A stretch of 52,032 nucleotides of DNA from positions 1 through 52,032 of the forward strand of contig CACHCH010000009.1 of assembly GCA_902578255.1 (NCBI GenBank), read 5' to 3'. Shown here piece after piece: positions 15,565 to 24,285 of the stretch (the stretch's first letter is position 1; each line of letters begins with the position of its first letter). Below the pieces are notes generated by a model that worked only from the letters and a program-made list of their open reading frames with translations, was not told where the DNA came from and did not search any database. This DNA comes from an uncultured Pelagibacteraceae bacterium. GTDB lineage: Bacteria > Pseudomonadota > Alphaproteobacteria > Pelagibacterales > Pelagibacteraceae. Both the position numbers and the translations under genes were made by a program.

Positions 15565-16998
15565 ATGAAAAACTTTTTCCGGAAAGTTTCATTTGGTATA
15601 GGACCAAATGAGGAAGTGCCTGCTGACCCATTAAATTGGGCTATCAATCAATTAGAAGAAGTTCCTAAGTTATCTTGGCAAGGTAAAATATATACCGAAA
15701 AAGAATTAAGAAAACATTACAGAGACTATGTTTATAATGACAGAAAAGTTTTAAGAAAAAAATATAAAGACGATAAAACTCTTTATAAAACTTATAAAAA
15801 TTTACTAAGACACGAAACAGGACAGAAGTTTTGGGAGTCATTAGAGATATCTATTAGACATAATGAAGGATTAAATAGCAAGCATCCTGTACTTGCCAAA
15901 CTTTGGATGTTTTGGGGAAACTTTTTTGCAATTAGCGATAAAGATATGCTAGCATATTATTCCACAGGCCCTTATCACAGAGAAATAATAAGACCAAATC
16001 TAAATCAGAGTTTTGAAAAAATGGTTTATGATGTGACCACTTCATGGGCGATGATACATCATTTAGATAATAGCCAAAATGCAGGACCAAAGAGTGTTAC
16101 AGCTAGTCAAGAGTGGAGAAGAAAAAAAAAAGAACCAGCTACAATCAATGAAAACCATGCAAGAGAATTATTAGAACTTCACACAGTTTCTCCCAAAGCT
16201 GGTTATACACAAGAGGATGTAATTCAGCTTGCTTACATTATGACAGGTTGGCGACAAAGATGGAGTAAATCAAAATTAGAAACAGGAAATGTTTGGTTTA
16301 ATAGTGAATATCATCAACCAGGTAAAAAAAATGTTTTAGGAAAAGAGTACAAAAAAGGAAAGAAAAGCTTAGCAGTAGTAATTAAAGATTTAGTAAATCA
16401 TCCAAATTGTAGAGACTTTGTTGCAGAAAGATTGTGTAGATTTTTAATTACTGACGAACCAACAAAGCAAATGAAACAACCTATTATTGATGCTTTTAAA
16501 AAGTCTGATGGATTTCTTCCTGAAATACATAAAGCAGCAATTAAAGTTGCATTTGAAAATAACAATAAATTTAAAAAGTTCCAAACCCCTGAAAATTGGT
16601 TTATTCAAGTTGCTAAAATTGGTGATTTGCAGTGGCCTCCATCATCAGAGATAATGGACTCGTATGAGTTAGGAACAAAACCTTCGAGAAAACAAAGATC
16701 TCCTGAAAGATTGTTAAGAAATTTAGGGCACCATCCCTATAGAGCAAAACAACCTAATGGTTGGCCTGATCATTCTGATGAATGGATTTCACCAGAATTG
16801 CTAATAAGAAGACTTGTTTATGCAAAGTTAAGTCATTCTTTTTCAAAAATGGAAAATAACAATAATGACTTTTATGAAAATATAGTTCAGAAAAACTTTG
16901 ATAATCCAGGAAAAATAATGAAATATTTAAATCAAAAAAATAGGATTGTTGAAAAACAAACTTTACTTTTTAATCACCCGGAGTTTTTAAAATCATGA
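15565..16998 (+). CDS. DUF1800 family protein
   Basis: A 477-residue member of the DUF1800 family. It carries the hallmark NENHARELLELHT near residue 195, plus HPVLAKLWMFWGNFF and the C-terminal RLLRNLGHHPYRAKQPNGWPD. DUF1800 proteins are almost always encoded beside a DUF1501 partner, as here, with a 4-base overlap. Their biochemical role is unknown; surface or secreted complexes are suspected. No signal peptide is visible at the chosen ATG, while the partner has a Tat signal, so it may be exported bound to that partner; this is inference. The position behind two glycosyltransferases hints that the pair could be glycosylated. Confidence 0.85.
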   Translation: MKNFFRKVSFGIGPNEEVPADPLNWAINQLEEVPKLSWQGKIYTEKELRKHYRDYVYNDRKVLRKKYKDDKTLYKTYKNLLRHETGQKFWESLEISIRHNEGLNSKHPVLAKLWMFWGNFFAISDKDMLAYYSTGPYHREIIRPNLNQSFEKMVYDVTTSWAMIHHLDNSQNAGPKSVTASQEWRRKKKEPATINENHARELLELHTVSPKAGYTQEDVIQLAYIMTGWRQRWSKSKLETGNVWFNSEYHQPGKKNVLGKEYKKGKKSLAVVIKDLVNHPNCRDFVAERLCRFLITDEPTKQMKQPIIDAFKKSDGFLPEIHKAAIKVAFENNNKFKKFQTPENWFIQVAKIGDLQWPPSSEIMDSYELGTKPSRKQRSPERLLRNLGHHPYRAKQPNGWPDHSDEWISPELLIRRLVYAKLSHSFSKMENNNNDFYENIVQKNFDNPGKIMKYLNQKNRIVEKQTLLFNHPEFLKS

Positions 16999-18146
16999 AG
17001 ATAACTAGAAGAGATTTTTTGAAAACTACAGCTTTAACATCTTTGTATTTTGCCGGTTTTAGAGCAACAGCCTATTCAAATTCTGGAACAAAAAAAAATT
17101 TAGTGATTATCATGCTAAGAGGTGGAATGGATGGTTTGTGTGCGCTACCTATCAAAGGTGATAAACATTTTGAAAAATTAAGAAGCAAAATTAATCTTGA
17201 TAAAACTTTGTCATTAACAAGTGATTTTGATTTACACCCTGCATTAAAAACATTTAAGAGCTTATGGGATCAAAATCAAAGTGCAGCTGTCCATGCAACT
17301 AATATTCCATATACGGGTAGATCACATTTTGACGGACAAAATTTAATGGAGTCTGGTGGTAAAATACCGTACCAAGAAAAAACAGGTTGGCTTGGACGAG
17401 GTATGAAAATTGCTGGATTAACTGGAAATGGATTGGCATTAGCACTACCGATGCCATTACTAATAAGAGGTGTGCCAATGAACAACAATTATTTTCCTGT
17501 TGGTCATAAGTTACCATATCCTTCTACTCTAAAAATAATTCAAGAGGCATATAAACAATATGATGAAAAATTATTAAGTGAAAATTTAGAGATAATTCAA
17601 ACTAGAGAATTAAGTAACACAACAAGTGATGAAAGTTGGGTACTTGCTTCAAATGCTGCTAACGAATTATCTAAACCTGATGGACCACGAGTAGCTGTTT
17701 TTGAAGTTGATGGATTCGATACCCATGCTGCGCAAGGAGGGACTAATGGAGCTCATGCAGATTGCCTTTCAGATTATGATAATATTGTTAGATCGCTTAA
17801 GTCAACAATGACTAAAGAAGCTTTTGATAATACTTTAATTTTAACTTTAACTGAGTTTGGTAGAACGATTAAGCAGAACAGCGGTAATGGAACTGAACAT
17901 GGTTATGGCTCAGCTGTTTTAATGGCAGGCGGCTTAGTCAAAAAGGCTCAAGTACACACAGATTGGCCTGGATTGAAAAGAAAAGAACTATTTGAAGGAA
18001 GAGATTTAAATTCTACTATTGATGCTAGATCAATTTACGCATCAGCAATGTCGACTGTATTTGATTTAGATTTTAAACGTATTCAAAAAGATGTTTTTTG
18101 GGGAGAGAATTTACAAAATCTATCTGATAAACTTTTTAAAGTTTAG
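16995..18146 (+). CDS. DUF1501 family protein with Tat signal
   Basis: A 383-residue protein of the DUF1501 group within the alkaline phosphatase/sulfatase-like fold. The twin-arginine motif RRDFLK is at residues 4-9, followed by a hydrophobic stretch to about residue 27 ending near AYS, so Tat export after folding is expected. Core motifs are IMLRGGMDGL, TGRSHFDGQNLMESG, EVDGFDTHAAQGG and LTEFGRTIKQN with TEHGYGSAVLMAGG. Folded export implies a metal or cofactor loaded in the cytosol. It overlaps DUF1800 by 4 bases and the convergent 73-residue gene by 4 bases. The substrate is unknown. Confidence 0.88.
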   Translation: MKITRRDFLKTTALTSLYFAGFRATAYSNSGTKKNLVIIMLRGGMDGLCALPIKGDKHFEKLRSKINLDKTLSLTSDFDLHPALKTFKSLWDQNQSAAVHATNIPYTGRSHFDGQNLMESGGKIPYQEKTGWLGRGMKIAGLTGNGLALALPMPLLIRGVPMNNNYFPVGHKLPYPSTLKIIQEAYKQYDEKLLSENLEIIQTRELSNTTSDESWVLASNAANELSKPDGPRVAVFEVDGFDTHAAQGGTNGAHADCLSDYDNIVRSLKSTMTKEAFDNTLILTLTEFGRTIKQNSGNGTEHGYGSAVLMAGGLVKKAQVHTDWPGLKRKELFEGRDLNSTIDARSIYASAMSTVFDLDFKRIQKDVFWGENLQNLSDKLFKV

Positions 18147-18364
18147 CAACAACTACAACTTTTTTTAGCAGCTTTTGGTTGATCCTCAGCTTTTGCTGCG
18201 TCTAATCCTTTTTGCTCTTCTTCAATAGCTTTCTGTTTCTTTGAGATTTTATATTCAAAGTAATCATAAAGACATGTAAAACCTAATTTAGAGGCTCTTT
18301 TTTCCTCATAAGCTCTTCTTCCTCCTAGGTTTTCTATTATTTTTACTATTTCTTGTTTTTGCAT
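18143..18364 (-). CDS. Small protein with a Cys-rich CSCC tail
   Basis: A 73-residue soluble protein of no recognised family. The first 45 residues are helical and charged (EIVKIIENLGGRRAYEEKRA), the middle is rich in Lys, Glu and Ala, and the last five residues are SCSCC, giving three clustered cysteines that could bind a metal or carry disulfides or lipid. It lies tail to tail with DUF1501 (4-base overlap) and 30 bases after umuC on the same strand, so it could be the last gene of the umuDC unit. Confidence 0.7.
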   Translation of the reverse strand: MQKQEIVKIIENLGGRRAYEEKRASKLGFTCLYDYFEYKISKKQKAIEEEQKGLDAAKAEDQPKAAKKSCSCC

Positions 18365-18394
18365 ATTCTTTTTCTATTTAAAAAGTTAAATAAA

Positions 18395-19672
18395 TCAAGC
18401 TCTAATCGTTGGTAAACAATAAAAATCAGCTGTATCAATTTTAGAAGAATATTGTCTTCTCATATTCCATTTTTTATGAACTCCAGCGCTTGCAACACTC
18501 AAAGTAGATCTTCCGTATCTATGATTGGTATTATCAATTGATCTCATCAAGCTATTTATTTTCTCATCTTTTTTAGATGTAAATAAATTTATTTTATCAC
18601 TAGCATTAGATAATCCTGTTAGCATCACCCCTGCTTTTTGATAACGGTATCCGTTTTTAAAAATCTTTTCTAATATTGAAACAGCTGTTTTAACTGTTTC
18701 GATGCTATTATTTGTTGCAATTGGAAAGTCAACAGTTTTTGCGTTTGAATAATAACCAAAGTTTCTCTGAAAAGGACTAGTTCTAACAAATACAGTAATT
18801 GCTTTTGCAACTAATGACTCTGATCTTATTTTTTCAGATGCGTTTAAACAATAATTTGCAACTGCTTCTTTTAACTCTTGGAACGTTTCAATTCTTTTTC
18901 CAAATGATCTTGAAACAACACAACTTTTTCTTTTTGTTGTAGTGGTCTCTAAATCTATACAAGGAATTCCTCTAAGCTCCATTGCTGTTCTTGAACTTAG
19001 AACATTTGAAGATTTTTTGATCCAGGTATTAGACTTATTTTTTAACTGTTTGGCATTATAAATTCCATGCTTTTGATAAAACTTAGTTAGTTGTCTGCCA
19101 ACACCCCAAACATCGTTAATTTCAACTTTTTCCAAAATAGGATCTAAATTTTCTATACCAACTAAACTAGTAACTCCTGATTGTTTTTTTTTTGCAATAT
19201 GATTTGCAATTTTACTTAAAGTTTTTGTTTTAGCAATTCCGATACTAGTTGGAATACCTGTCCACTGTAAAACAGTTTCTCTAATTTCTTTACCAATTTT
19301 TTCTACATCTTCATCAGGAAAATTAGATAAATCTAGAAATGCTTCATCAATCGAATATACTTCTATTTCTGAATTAAATCTTTTAAGAGTTCGCATCACT
19401 CTTCTAGATAAATCACCATACAAAGAATAATTTGACGAAAAAACTTCAACTTTATTTTTAATAATAATATCTTTTCCTTTAAAGTAAGGCTCACCCATTT
19501 TTATTCCTAAAGCTTTTGCTTCGTTAGATCGTGAAATAATACAACCGTCATTATTAGATAAAACAACAACAGGTTTTCGTCTTATCTTAGGATTAAATAA
19601 TCTTTCACAAGAAACATAAAAAGAATTACAATCAACTAATGCTATCTTTTTAGTACGTAGAATGGATGACAT
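18395..19672 (-). CDS. umuC: DNA polymerase V catalytic subunit UmuC
   Basis: Y-family polymerase of 425 residues for mutagenic translesion synthesis, active as UmuD'2C on RecA-ssDNA. Palm motifs are ALVDCNSFYVSCERLF with the first catalytic aspartate and VYSIDEAFLDL with the second acidic pair. A helix-hairpin-helix-like region (VWGVGRQLTKFYQKHGI), SCVVSRSFGKRI and the typical ending FYCLPTIRA are also seen. A KINLF segment near residue 375 resembles the beta-clamp motif. It overlaps the end of umuD by 23 bases, so translational coupling is likely, and it should be under the LexA-type site before umuD. Confidence 0.95.
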   Translation of the reverse strand: MSSILRTKKIALVDCNSFYVSCERLFNPKIRRKPVVVLSNNDGCIISRSNEAKALGIKMGEPYFKGKDIIIKNKVEVFSSNYSLYGDLSRRVMRTLKRFNSEIEVYSIDEAFLDLSNFPDEDVEKIGKEIRETVLQWTGIPTSIGIAKTKTLSKIANHIAKKKQSGVTSLVGIENLDPILEKVEINDVWGVGRQLTKFYQKHGIYNAKQLKNKSNTWIKKSSNVLSSRTAMELRGIPCIDLETTTTKRKSCVVSRSFGKRIETFQELKEAVANYCLNASEKIRSESLVAKAITVFVRTSPFQRNFGYYSNAKTVDFPIATNNSIETVKTAVSILEKIFKNGYRYQKAGVMLTGLSNASDKINLFTSKKDEKINSLMRSIDNTNHRYGRSTLSVASAGVHKKWNMRRQYSSKIDTADFYCLPTIRA

Positions 19673-20045
19673 AAGTTACAACCCCCCAAATAAAAATATC
19701 TTGCTCTTCATTAATTAGAATTCTGTCAGCAAATTCTTTAGATCCTGATGTTAAAAATTTTTTATCTTGCTCTTGAACTAAAGTTTTTACCACTAACTCG
19801 TCATGAACATTTGCAATCACTGTTGAAAAGTTTTTTGGCTTTAAACTTTTATCAACTACCAATAAATCTCCGTCATTAATCCCAACATCCACCATGGATT
19901 TACCTTGAACTCTAATGATGAAAGTAGCTGGAACATTTCTTATTAAATGCATGTTCAGATCAATATCTTCTTCGATATAATCGGTAGCAGGAGAGGGAAA
20001 ACCAGCGCCTGCTTTATGTAGATAATAAGGGATTGTTAGTTTCAT
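19650..20045 (-). CDS. umuD: Pol V accessory protein UmuD (S24 self-cleaving peptidase)
   Basis: LexA-like self-processing protein of 131 residues that yields UmuD' after RecA-stimulated cleavage. The Ser-Lys dyad is S50 (VQGKSMVDVG) and K87 (ELVVKTLV). The cleavage region GFPSPATDYIEEDIDL matches E. coli, but the scissile bond here is A14-G15 where E. coli has Cys-Gly, and the arm before it is only 14 residues rather than 24. The ATG is preceded immediately by a LexA-type box, leaving no room for a normal leader. Downstream umuC overlaps by 23 bases. Confidence 0.94.
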   Translation of the reverse strand: MKLTIPYYLHKAGAGFPSPATDYIEEDIDLNMHLIRNVPATFIIRVQGKSMVDVGINDGDLLVVDKSLKPKNFSTVIANVHDELVVKTLVQEQDKKFLTSGSKEFADRILINEEQDIFIWGVVTYVIHSTY

Positions 20046-20060
20046 GTTCTTGTTTTGTTC
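20046..20060 (-). promoter_or_regulatory. LexA/SOS box of umuDC
   Basis: On the plus strand the sequence is GTTC-TTGTTTT-GTTC, an exact match to the alphaproteobacterial SOS box GTTC-N7-GTTC (read from umuD, GAAC-N7-GAAC). It directly touches the umuD ATG at 20043-20045. A repressor here would cover the start of transcription and translation. No lexA gene is in the window. Confidence 0.75.
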
Positions 20061-20116
20061 TTATTTGTAGCGCAGTTATATAATGCAGTCAATAGGTTGT
20101 ATTTTGAGTCTGTAAC

Positions 20117-20138
20117 TGAATCAAAAGTGAATCAAAAG
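20117..20138. repeat. Tandem 11-base repeat
   Basis: TGAATCAAAAG occurs twice back to back (20117-20127 and 20128-20138) in the 162-base divergent gap between umuD and the SOUL gene, and is followed by GTGAAC. Its spacing is one helical turn, which would suit a protein bound to one face of DNA. Nothing else is recognisable in this gap apart from the SOS box at its left end. Confidence 0.45.
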
Positions 20139-20207
20139 GTGAACATCCAAACTACATTTTGTATGGTTGTGGATAACTTCAACCAGAGATAGTTTAAATA
20201 ATTCAAA

Positions 20208-20756
20208 ATGAAAAAAATATTACTAATCTTAATCTCAATATTAACTTTAAGTTCTCAAACAATGGCATACGAGGAAGCAAATTACGAAATAATAAATGAA
20301 AATAATAACTACGAAATAAGAAAATATTTTGATCGTTTAGTAATAGAAACTAACACAACGCAAGGTAATGGTTTTAAAAAATTATTTAACTATATCTCAG
20401 GAAATAATGAGCAAAAAAAAGAAATTAAAATGACAGTTCCTGTAACCCAAGAAATTAAGAATGGAAATATGACAATGCAATTTTATTTACCATCAAAATT
20501 TAACATAAGTAATGCGCCCAAGCCATCCAATCCAGATATAAAGGTTTTGACTATAGAAGGTGGATATTATGCGGTGATTAAATATTCTGGAAGATCATCA
20601 GATACAAATTTTATAAAAAATAAAGATATTTTAGAAAATCAACTTAAAAAAGATAAAATCATAATTTTAAGTCCTCCAATAAGGGCTTCTTATAATTCAC
20701 CATTTACTCTACCAATGTTAAAAAGAAACGAAATAATGTTTAGGGTAGATTTATAA
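20208..20756 (+). CDS. SOUL heme-binding family protein, exported
   Basis: A 182-residue protein of the SOUL/HEBP family, often described as heme or porphyrin binding. A signal peptide is seen at residues 1-20 ([20 protein letters not shown]), so a periplasmic location is expected. Family motifs are YEIRKYFDRLVIET, KKEIKMTVPVTQE, FYLPSKF and the C-terminal FTLPMLKRNEIMFRVDL. Heme binding in bacterial members is not firmly shown, so the role is uncertain. It starts the plus-strand run that continues through glycerate kinase, TolC-like and recA. Confidence 0.88.
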   Translation: MKKILLILISILTLSSQTMAYEEANYEIINENNNYEIRKYFDRLVIETNTTQGNGFKKLFNYISGNNEQKKEIKMTVPVTQEIKNGNMTMQFYLPSKFNISNAPKPSNPDIKVLTIEGGYYAVIKYSGRSSDTNFIKNKDILENQLKKDKIIILSPPIRASYNSPFTLPMLKRNEIMFRVDL

Positions 20757-20784
20757 ATAAAGGATAAACAAAAGAATAATCTAT

Positions 20785-21714
20785 ATGCAATCAGAAAGTC
20801 TTTGTTTTAGTAAGGTAAAAAATGACTGTGTGAAGTTCATTACATCTCAAGAAACGGCTAATGAGAAATTTAAAAACAAAGAGAAGATGATAAAATCTTT
20901 TTTGATCCCAATATGTTTTTGGATTACAAAAAAAGCTGATAAGCAAAAACCTTATTTTATAGGTTTAGCTGGAGGACAAGGAACCGGTAAAACTACGATC
21001 AGCTCGATTATAAAGATTATACTAGAAAAATATTTTAAACTTAAAGTATTTAAAATTTCGATCGATGATTTTTACAAAACAAGAAAAGAAAGAATAAATT
21101 TATCAAAAAAAATTCACCCAATGTTAATGACTAGAGGAGTACCAGGTACCCATGATATTAAGATGATGTTAGATTTTTTTAAAAAAACTAAGGTTAAAAG
21201 CTTTAAAAAAATGAAACTTCCAAATTTTAATAAAGCTATAGATGACAGGTCTCCAAAAAAGAAGTGGTATAATATTAATGAACAACCAGACATAATAATA
21301 TTTGAAGGTTGGTGTGTTGGCGCTAGAGCAGAGATAAATAAAACTTTGAAAAAACCAATAAATTCTATTGAGAAAACTAATGATGAAAATCTTGTTTGGA
21401 GAAAATACGTAAATCAGCAATTAAAAACAAAATATAAAAAATTATACTCTCAGCTTAATTGTATGATTTACTTAAAAGCAAAAAATTTCAGTTTGTTACA
21501 AAAATGGAGATTAAAGCAGGAGAAAAAACTTTGGCTTAAAACCAAGAAGAAAAGTAGAAATAAAATTATGACCAAAGGTGATGTAATTAATTTTATGCAA
21601 ACTTATCAAAGAATTACTCAAAATATGTTTAAGAATATGCCTAAATATGCGTCTATAATTTTAAATTTAAATGATAACCATCAAATAAAATCTGCTGTAT
21701 ATAAAACCAAATGA
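20785..21714 (+). CDS. D-glycerate 3-kinase (GLYK/YggC-like P-loop kinase)
   Basis: A 309-residue P-loop kinase resembling plant-type glycerate kinase, which converts D-glycerate to 3-phosphoglycerate and so feeds glyoxylate or serine carbon into central metabolism. The Walker A motif is GGQGTGKTT (63-71). Other features are KISIDDFYKTRKER, the family-specific TRGVPGTHDI, and IIFEGWCVGARAE, with the typical kinase lid region after it. The C-terminal third is rich in lysine. It overlaps the TolC-like gene by 4 bases. A pantothenate-kinase-like or uridine-kinase-like role is less likely given RGVPGTHD. Confidence 0.85.
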   Translation: MQSESLCFSKVKNDCVKFITSQETANEKFKNKEKMIKSFLIPICFWITKKADKQKPYFIGLAGGQGTGKTTISSIIKIILEKYFKLKVFKISIDDFYKTRKERINLSKKIHPMLMTRGVPGTHDIKMMLDFFKKTKVKSFKKMKLPNFNKAIDDRSPKKKWYNINEQPDIIIFEGWCVGARAEINKTLKKPINSIEKTNDENLVWRKYVNQQLKTKYKKLYSQLNCMIYLKAKNFSLLQKWRLKQEKKLWLKTKKKSRNKIMTKGDVINFMQTYQRITQNMFKNMPKYASIILNLNDNHQIKSAVYKTK

Positions 21715-23003
21715 AAAGAATATTATTATTAATTAGTTTATCATTATTTTATTTTAGTAATGCATTTTCAGTTACTTTATATGATGCATTAAACCAAACT
21801 TATCAAAATAATATTCAACTAAACGCTGAAAGAGAAAATATCAAAGCTTCAGAAGAAGATGTAAATATTTCAAAGTCAGATTATAAACCTTCATTAACAT
21901 TAAGTGGATCTAAAAGTATTGAAGATACTAATAAGCTTACAAATCAAAGTGGAGGTGATGCAACTATTAACGATGTTGATCCATTTACAACCTCTATAAA
22001 ATTAGAGCAAACAATTTTAGATTTTGGAAGAGACATAACACTTCAAAAAAATATTACTGCTTTAGATTTAGCAAAAGCAAAATTGGTAAAAAAAGAACAA
22101 GATATTTTATATAAAGCAATAGATGCATTTACTAACTTAATTTTAGCTAGAGAAACGCTTGAGATTAATTCAAAAAATTTAAATTTACTAATTAGACAAG
22201 TGGAGAATGACAAAATTAGAAGAGATCGAGGTCAAATAACAAATACCGATTTAGCACAATCCGAATCTTCTCTTGCAGGAGCTCAAGCTCAATTTGCAAA
22301 AGCAAAAAGTGACCTGTTAATAAGTAAATTAAACTACGAAAATATAATTGGTAAAATCAGTGATCCAAATCAATTACAAAAAAATTCTAATGCAATTGTT
22401 GGTATTCCAGTAACTCTTAATGAAGCCATTAATCTTTCCAAACAAAACAATCCCGATATTTTAATTGCAAAGCTTGATTTAAAAAAGTCTGAAAAAGATT
22501 TAGCAATTTCAGAATCTGATTTGAAACCTTCAGCATCGTTGTCTTTAGAAAGATCTTATTCAGATGACCTTACGTCAACTATTGATGAGCGAGAAAAAGA
22601 TACTTTAAAAGCAACTTTAAGTTGGCCTTTTTATTCTGGTGGAAAAAAAAGATCAACTATTAATAAAAATTCAAATTTAACCACTCGAAAAAGATTTTTG
22701 TTAGATGACGTTGTTAAAACTAATGAAACTAATGTTGCTAGTGCTTGGTCAAGTTTGCAATCATCTGAAAGTTTTTTAAGTTCTGTCAAAGTACAAGTTA
22801 GAGCATCTCAAATAGCTTATGAGGGTGTTACTGCAGAATATGAACGAGGATCAAGAAATACGCTTGATGTTATACAATCAAATGCATTACTACTTTCTGC
22901 TGAAATATCTTTGGCTAATTCTGAGAAAAACTACCTTATGGCCCAGTATAATCTCCTGAAAGCAGTGGGGCTTCTAAATAGCCAATATCTAAATCTCAAG
23001 TAA
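21711..23003 (+). CDS. TolC-family outer membrane channel protein
   Basis: Outer-membrane efflux protein of 430 residues, the channel component for type I secretion or RND/MFS efflux. The signal peptide is residues 1-20 (hydrophobic to about SNAFS). Two OEP repeats follow: repeat one with the coiled-coil ILDFGRDITLQKNITALDLAKA and repeat two with WPFYSGGKKRSTINK, each ending in a long helix (IDAFTNLILARE; EYERGSRNTLDVIQS). The RGQITNTDLAQSE motif is characteristic. No inner-membrane pump or adaptor gene is adjacent, so it probably partners proteins encoded elsewhere. Confidence 0.92.
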   Translation: MKRILLLISLSLFYFSNAFSVTLYDALNQTYQNNIQLNAERENIKASEEDVNISKSDYKPSLTLSGSKSIEDTNKLTNQSGGDATINDVDPFTTSIKLEQTILDFGRDITLQKNITALDLAKAKLVKKEQDILYKAIDAFTNLILARETLEINSKNLNLLIRQVENDKIRRDRGQITNTDLAQSESSLAGAQAQFAKAKSDLLISKLNYENIIGKISDPNQLQKNSNAIVGIPVTLNEAINLSKQNNPDILIAKLDLKKSEKDLAISESDLKPSASLSLERSYSDDLTSTIDEREKDTLKATLSWPFYSGGKKRSTINKNSNLTTRKRFLLDDVVKTNETNVASAWSSLQSSESFLSSVKVQVRASQIAYEGVTAEYERGSRNTLDVIQSNALLLSAEISLANSEKNYLMAQYNLLKAVGLLNSQYLNLK

Positions 23004-23007
23004 TTAT

Positions 23008-23036
23008 TTGACTTTTTGAGGTACAAAATAAATATA
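23008..23036 (+). promoter_or_regulatory. Candidate recA promoter
   Basis: TTGACT at 23008-23013 is followed, 17 bases later, by AATATA at 23031-23036 (or TATATT at 23033 with a 19-base spacer). It lies in the 109-base gap before recA, about 75 bases before the ATG, with the possible SOS site just downstream. Confidence 0.45.
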
Positions 23037-23046
23037 TTGCTAATGA

Positions 23047-23061
23047 GAACAAAATGTGTAC
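23047..23061 (+). promoter_or_regulatory. Candidate imperfect SOS box of recA
   Basis: GAAC-AAAATGT-GTAC matches GAAC-N7-GAAC in 7 of 8 fixed positions and shares its first half, GAACAAAA, with the umuD box. It lies just downstream of the predicted recA start point, a common position for LexA operators. The one mismatch keeps this tentative. Confidence 0.4.
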
Positions 23062-23112
23062 ATTTAATATCATGATTCGAGTATTAAAAAATTTAATAAA
23101 AAAAGGCAAAAT

Positions 23113-24267
23113 ATGACTAAAAATAACCTAAAAGTAGTTAAATCTACTAAAGATAAAGAAGCAATTAATAAAGAGAAAAACAAAGCATTAGATGCTGCAA
23201 TAGCTCAAATTACAGATAATTTTGGAAAAGGCTCAGTAATGAAGCTTGGTGAAAAAAGAGCTATGGATATTGAGTCAATATCTACAGGATCTTTAAGTTT
23301 AGATTTAGCATTAGGAATAGGTGGACTGCCTAAAGGAAGAATTGTTGAAGTTTACGGACCGGAGTCATCTGGGAAAACAACATTAGCTTTACAAGTTGTT
23401 GCTGAAGCACAGAAAGCAGGAGGAATTTGTGCATTTGTTGATGCAGAGCATGCTTTAGATCCAGTTTATGCAAAAAAATTAGGTGTTAATACTGAAGAAC
23501 TTTTAATTTCACAACCAGATGCTGGTGAGCAAGCTTTAGAAATTGCTGATACACTAGTAAAATCAGGCTCTATTTCAGTAATTGTTATCGACTCTGTTGC
23601 AGCTTTAACTCCTAAAGCTGAAATTGAAGGAGAAATGGGAGATCACCATGTTGGTCTTCAATCAAGATTAATGAGTCAGGCTTTAAGAAAATTAACTGGT
23701 TCCATTTCTAATACGAATACAATGATGATTTTCATTAATCAAATCAGAATGAAGATTGGAGTTATGTTTGGAAGTCCTGAAACAACATCAGGTGGAAATG
23801 CACTTAAATTTTATTCATCTGTAAGAATGGATATTAGAAGAATTGGTGCCATTAAAGAAAAAGATGAAATTATTGGGAACTCAACAAGAGTTAAAGTAGT
23901 TAAAAACAAAGTTGCTCCCCCATTTAAAGTTGTAGAATTTGACTTGATGTATGGAAGAGGAATCAGCAAGATGGGTGAACTCGTCGATCTTGGTTCTAAA
24001 GCAGATATAATTGAAAAATCAGGAGCATGGTATGCTTATAAAGGTGAGAAAATTGGTCAAGGTAGAGAAAATGCTAAGACTTATTTAGCTCAAAATCCTC
24101 AAGTTGCTGCAGAAATTGAAATGGCTATCAGAGAGAAAGCAGGTGTAATTTCTAAGAAAATAGAAGGAAATCCACTTGATCCTGACAAAATTGCGAAAGA
24201 AAAAAAAGTAGCTGAAAAAGAAGAAGCTGAAAAAGCAGAAGCTACTCCTCCATCTAAAAAGAATTAA
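23113..24267 (+). CDS. recA: Recombinase A
   Basis: ATP-dependent strand-exchange protein and co-protease for LexA and UmuD. It has 384 residues. Walker A is GPESSGKTT, Walker B is [10 protein letters not shown], and loop regions [23 protein letters not shown] and [16 protein letters not shown] are intact. The N-terminus is extended by about 25 residues of Lys/Asp/Glu before the usual ALDAAIAQI, and the C-terminal tail is acidic and Lys-rich as usual. It is closely followed by a strong terminator, so it is probably transcribed alone. The presence of umuDC nearby gives RecA an obvious local client. Confidence 0.98.
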   Translation: MTKNNLKVVKSTKDKEAINKEKNKALDAAIAQITDNFGKGSVMKLGEKRAMDIESISTGSLSLDLALGIGGLPKGRIVEVYGPESSGKTTLALQVVAEAQKAGGICAFVDAEHALDPVYAKKLGVNTEELLISQPDAGEQALEIADTLVKSGSISVIVIDSVAALTPKAEIEGEMGDHHVGLQSRLMSQALRKLTGSISNTNTMMIFINQIRMKIGVMFGSPETTSGGNALKFYSSVRMDIRRIGAIKEKDEIIGNSTRVKVVKNKVAPPFKVVEFDLMYGRGISKMGELVDLGSKADIIEKSGAWYAYKGEKIGQGRENAKTYLAQNPQVAAEIEMAIREKAGVISKKIEGNPLDPDKIAKEKKVAEKEEAEKAEATPPSKKN

Positions 24268-24285
24268 TAGGTCATCTTTATTAAT

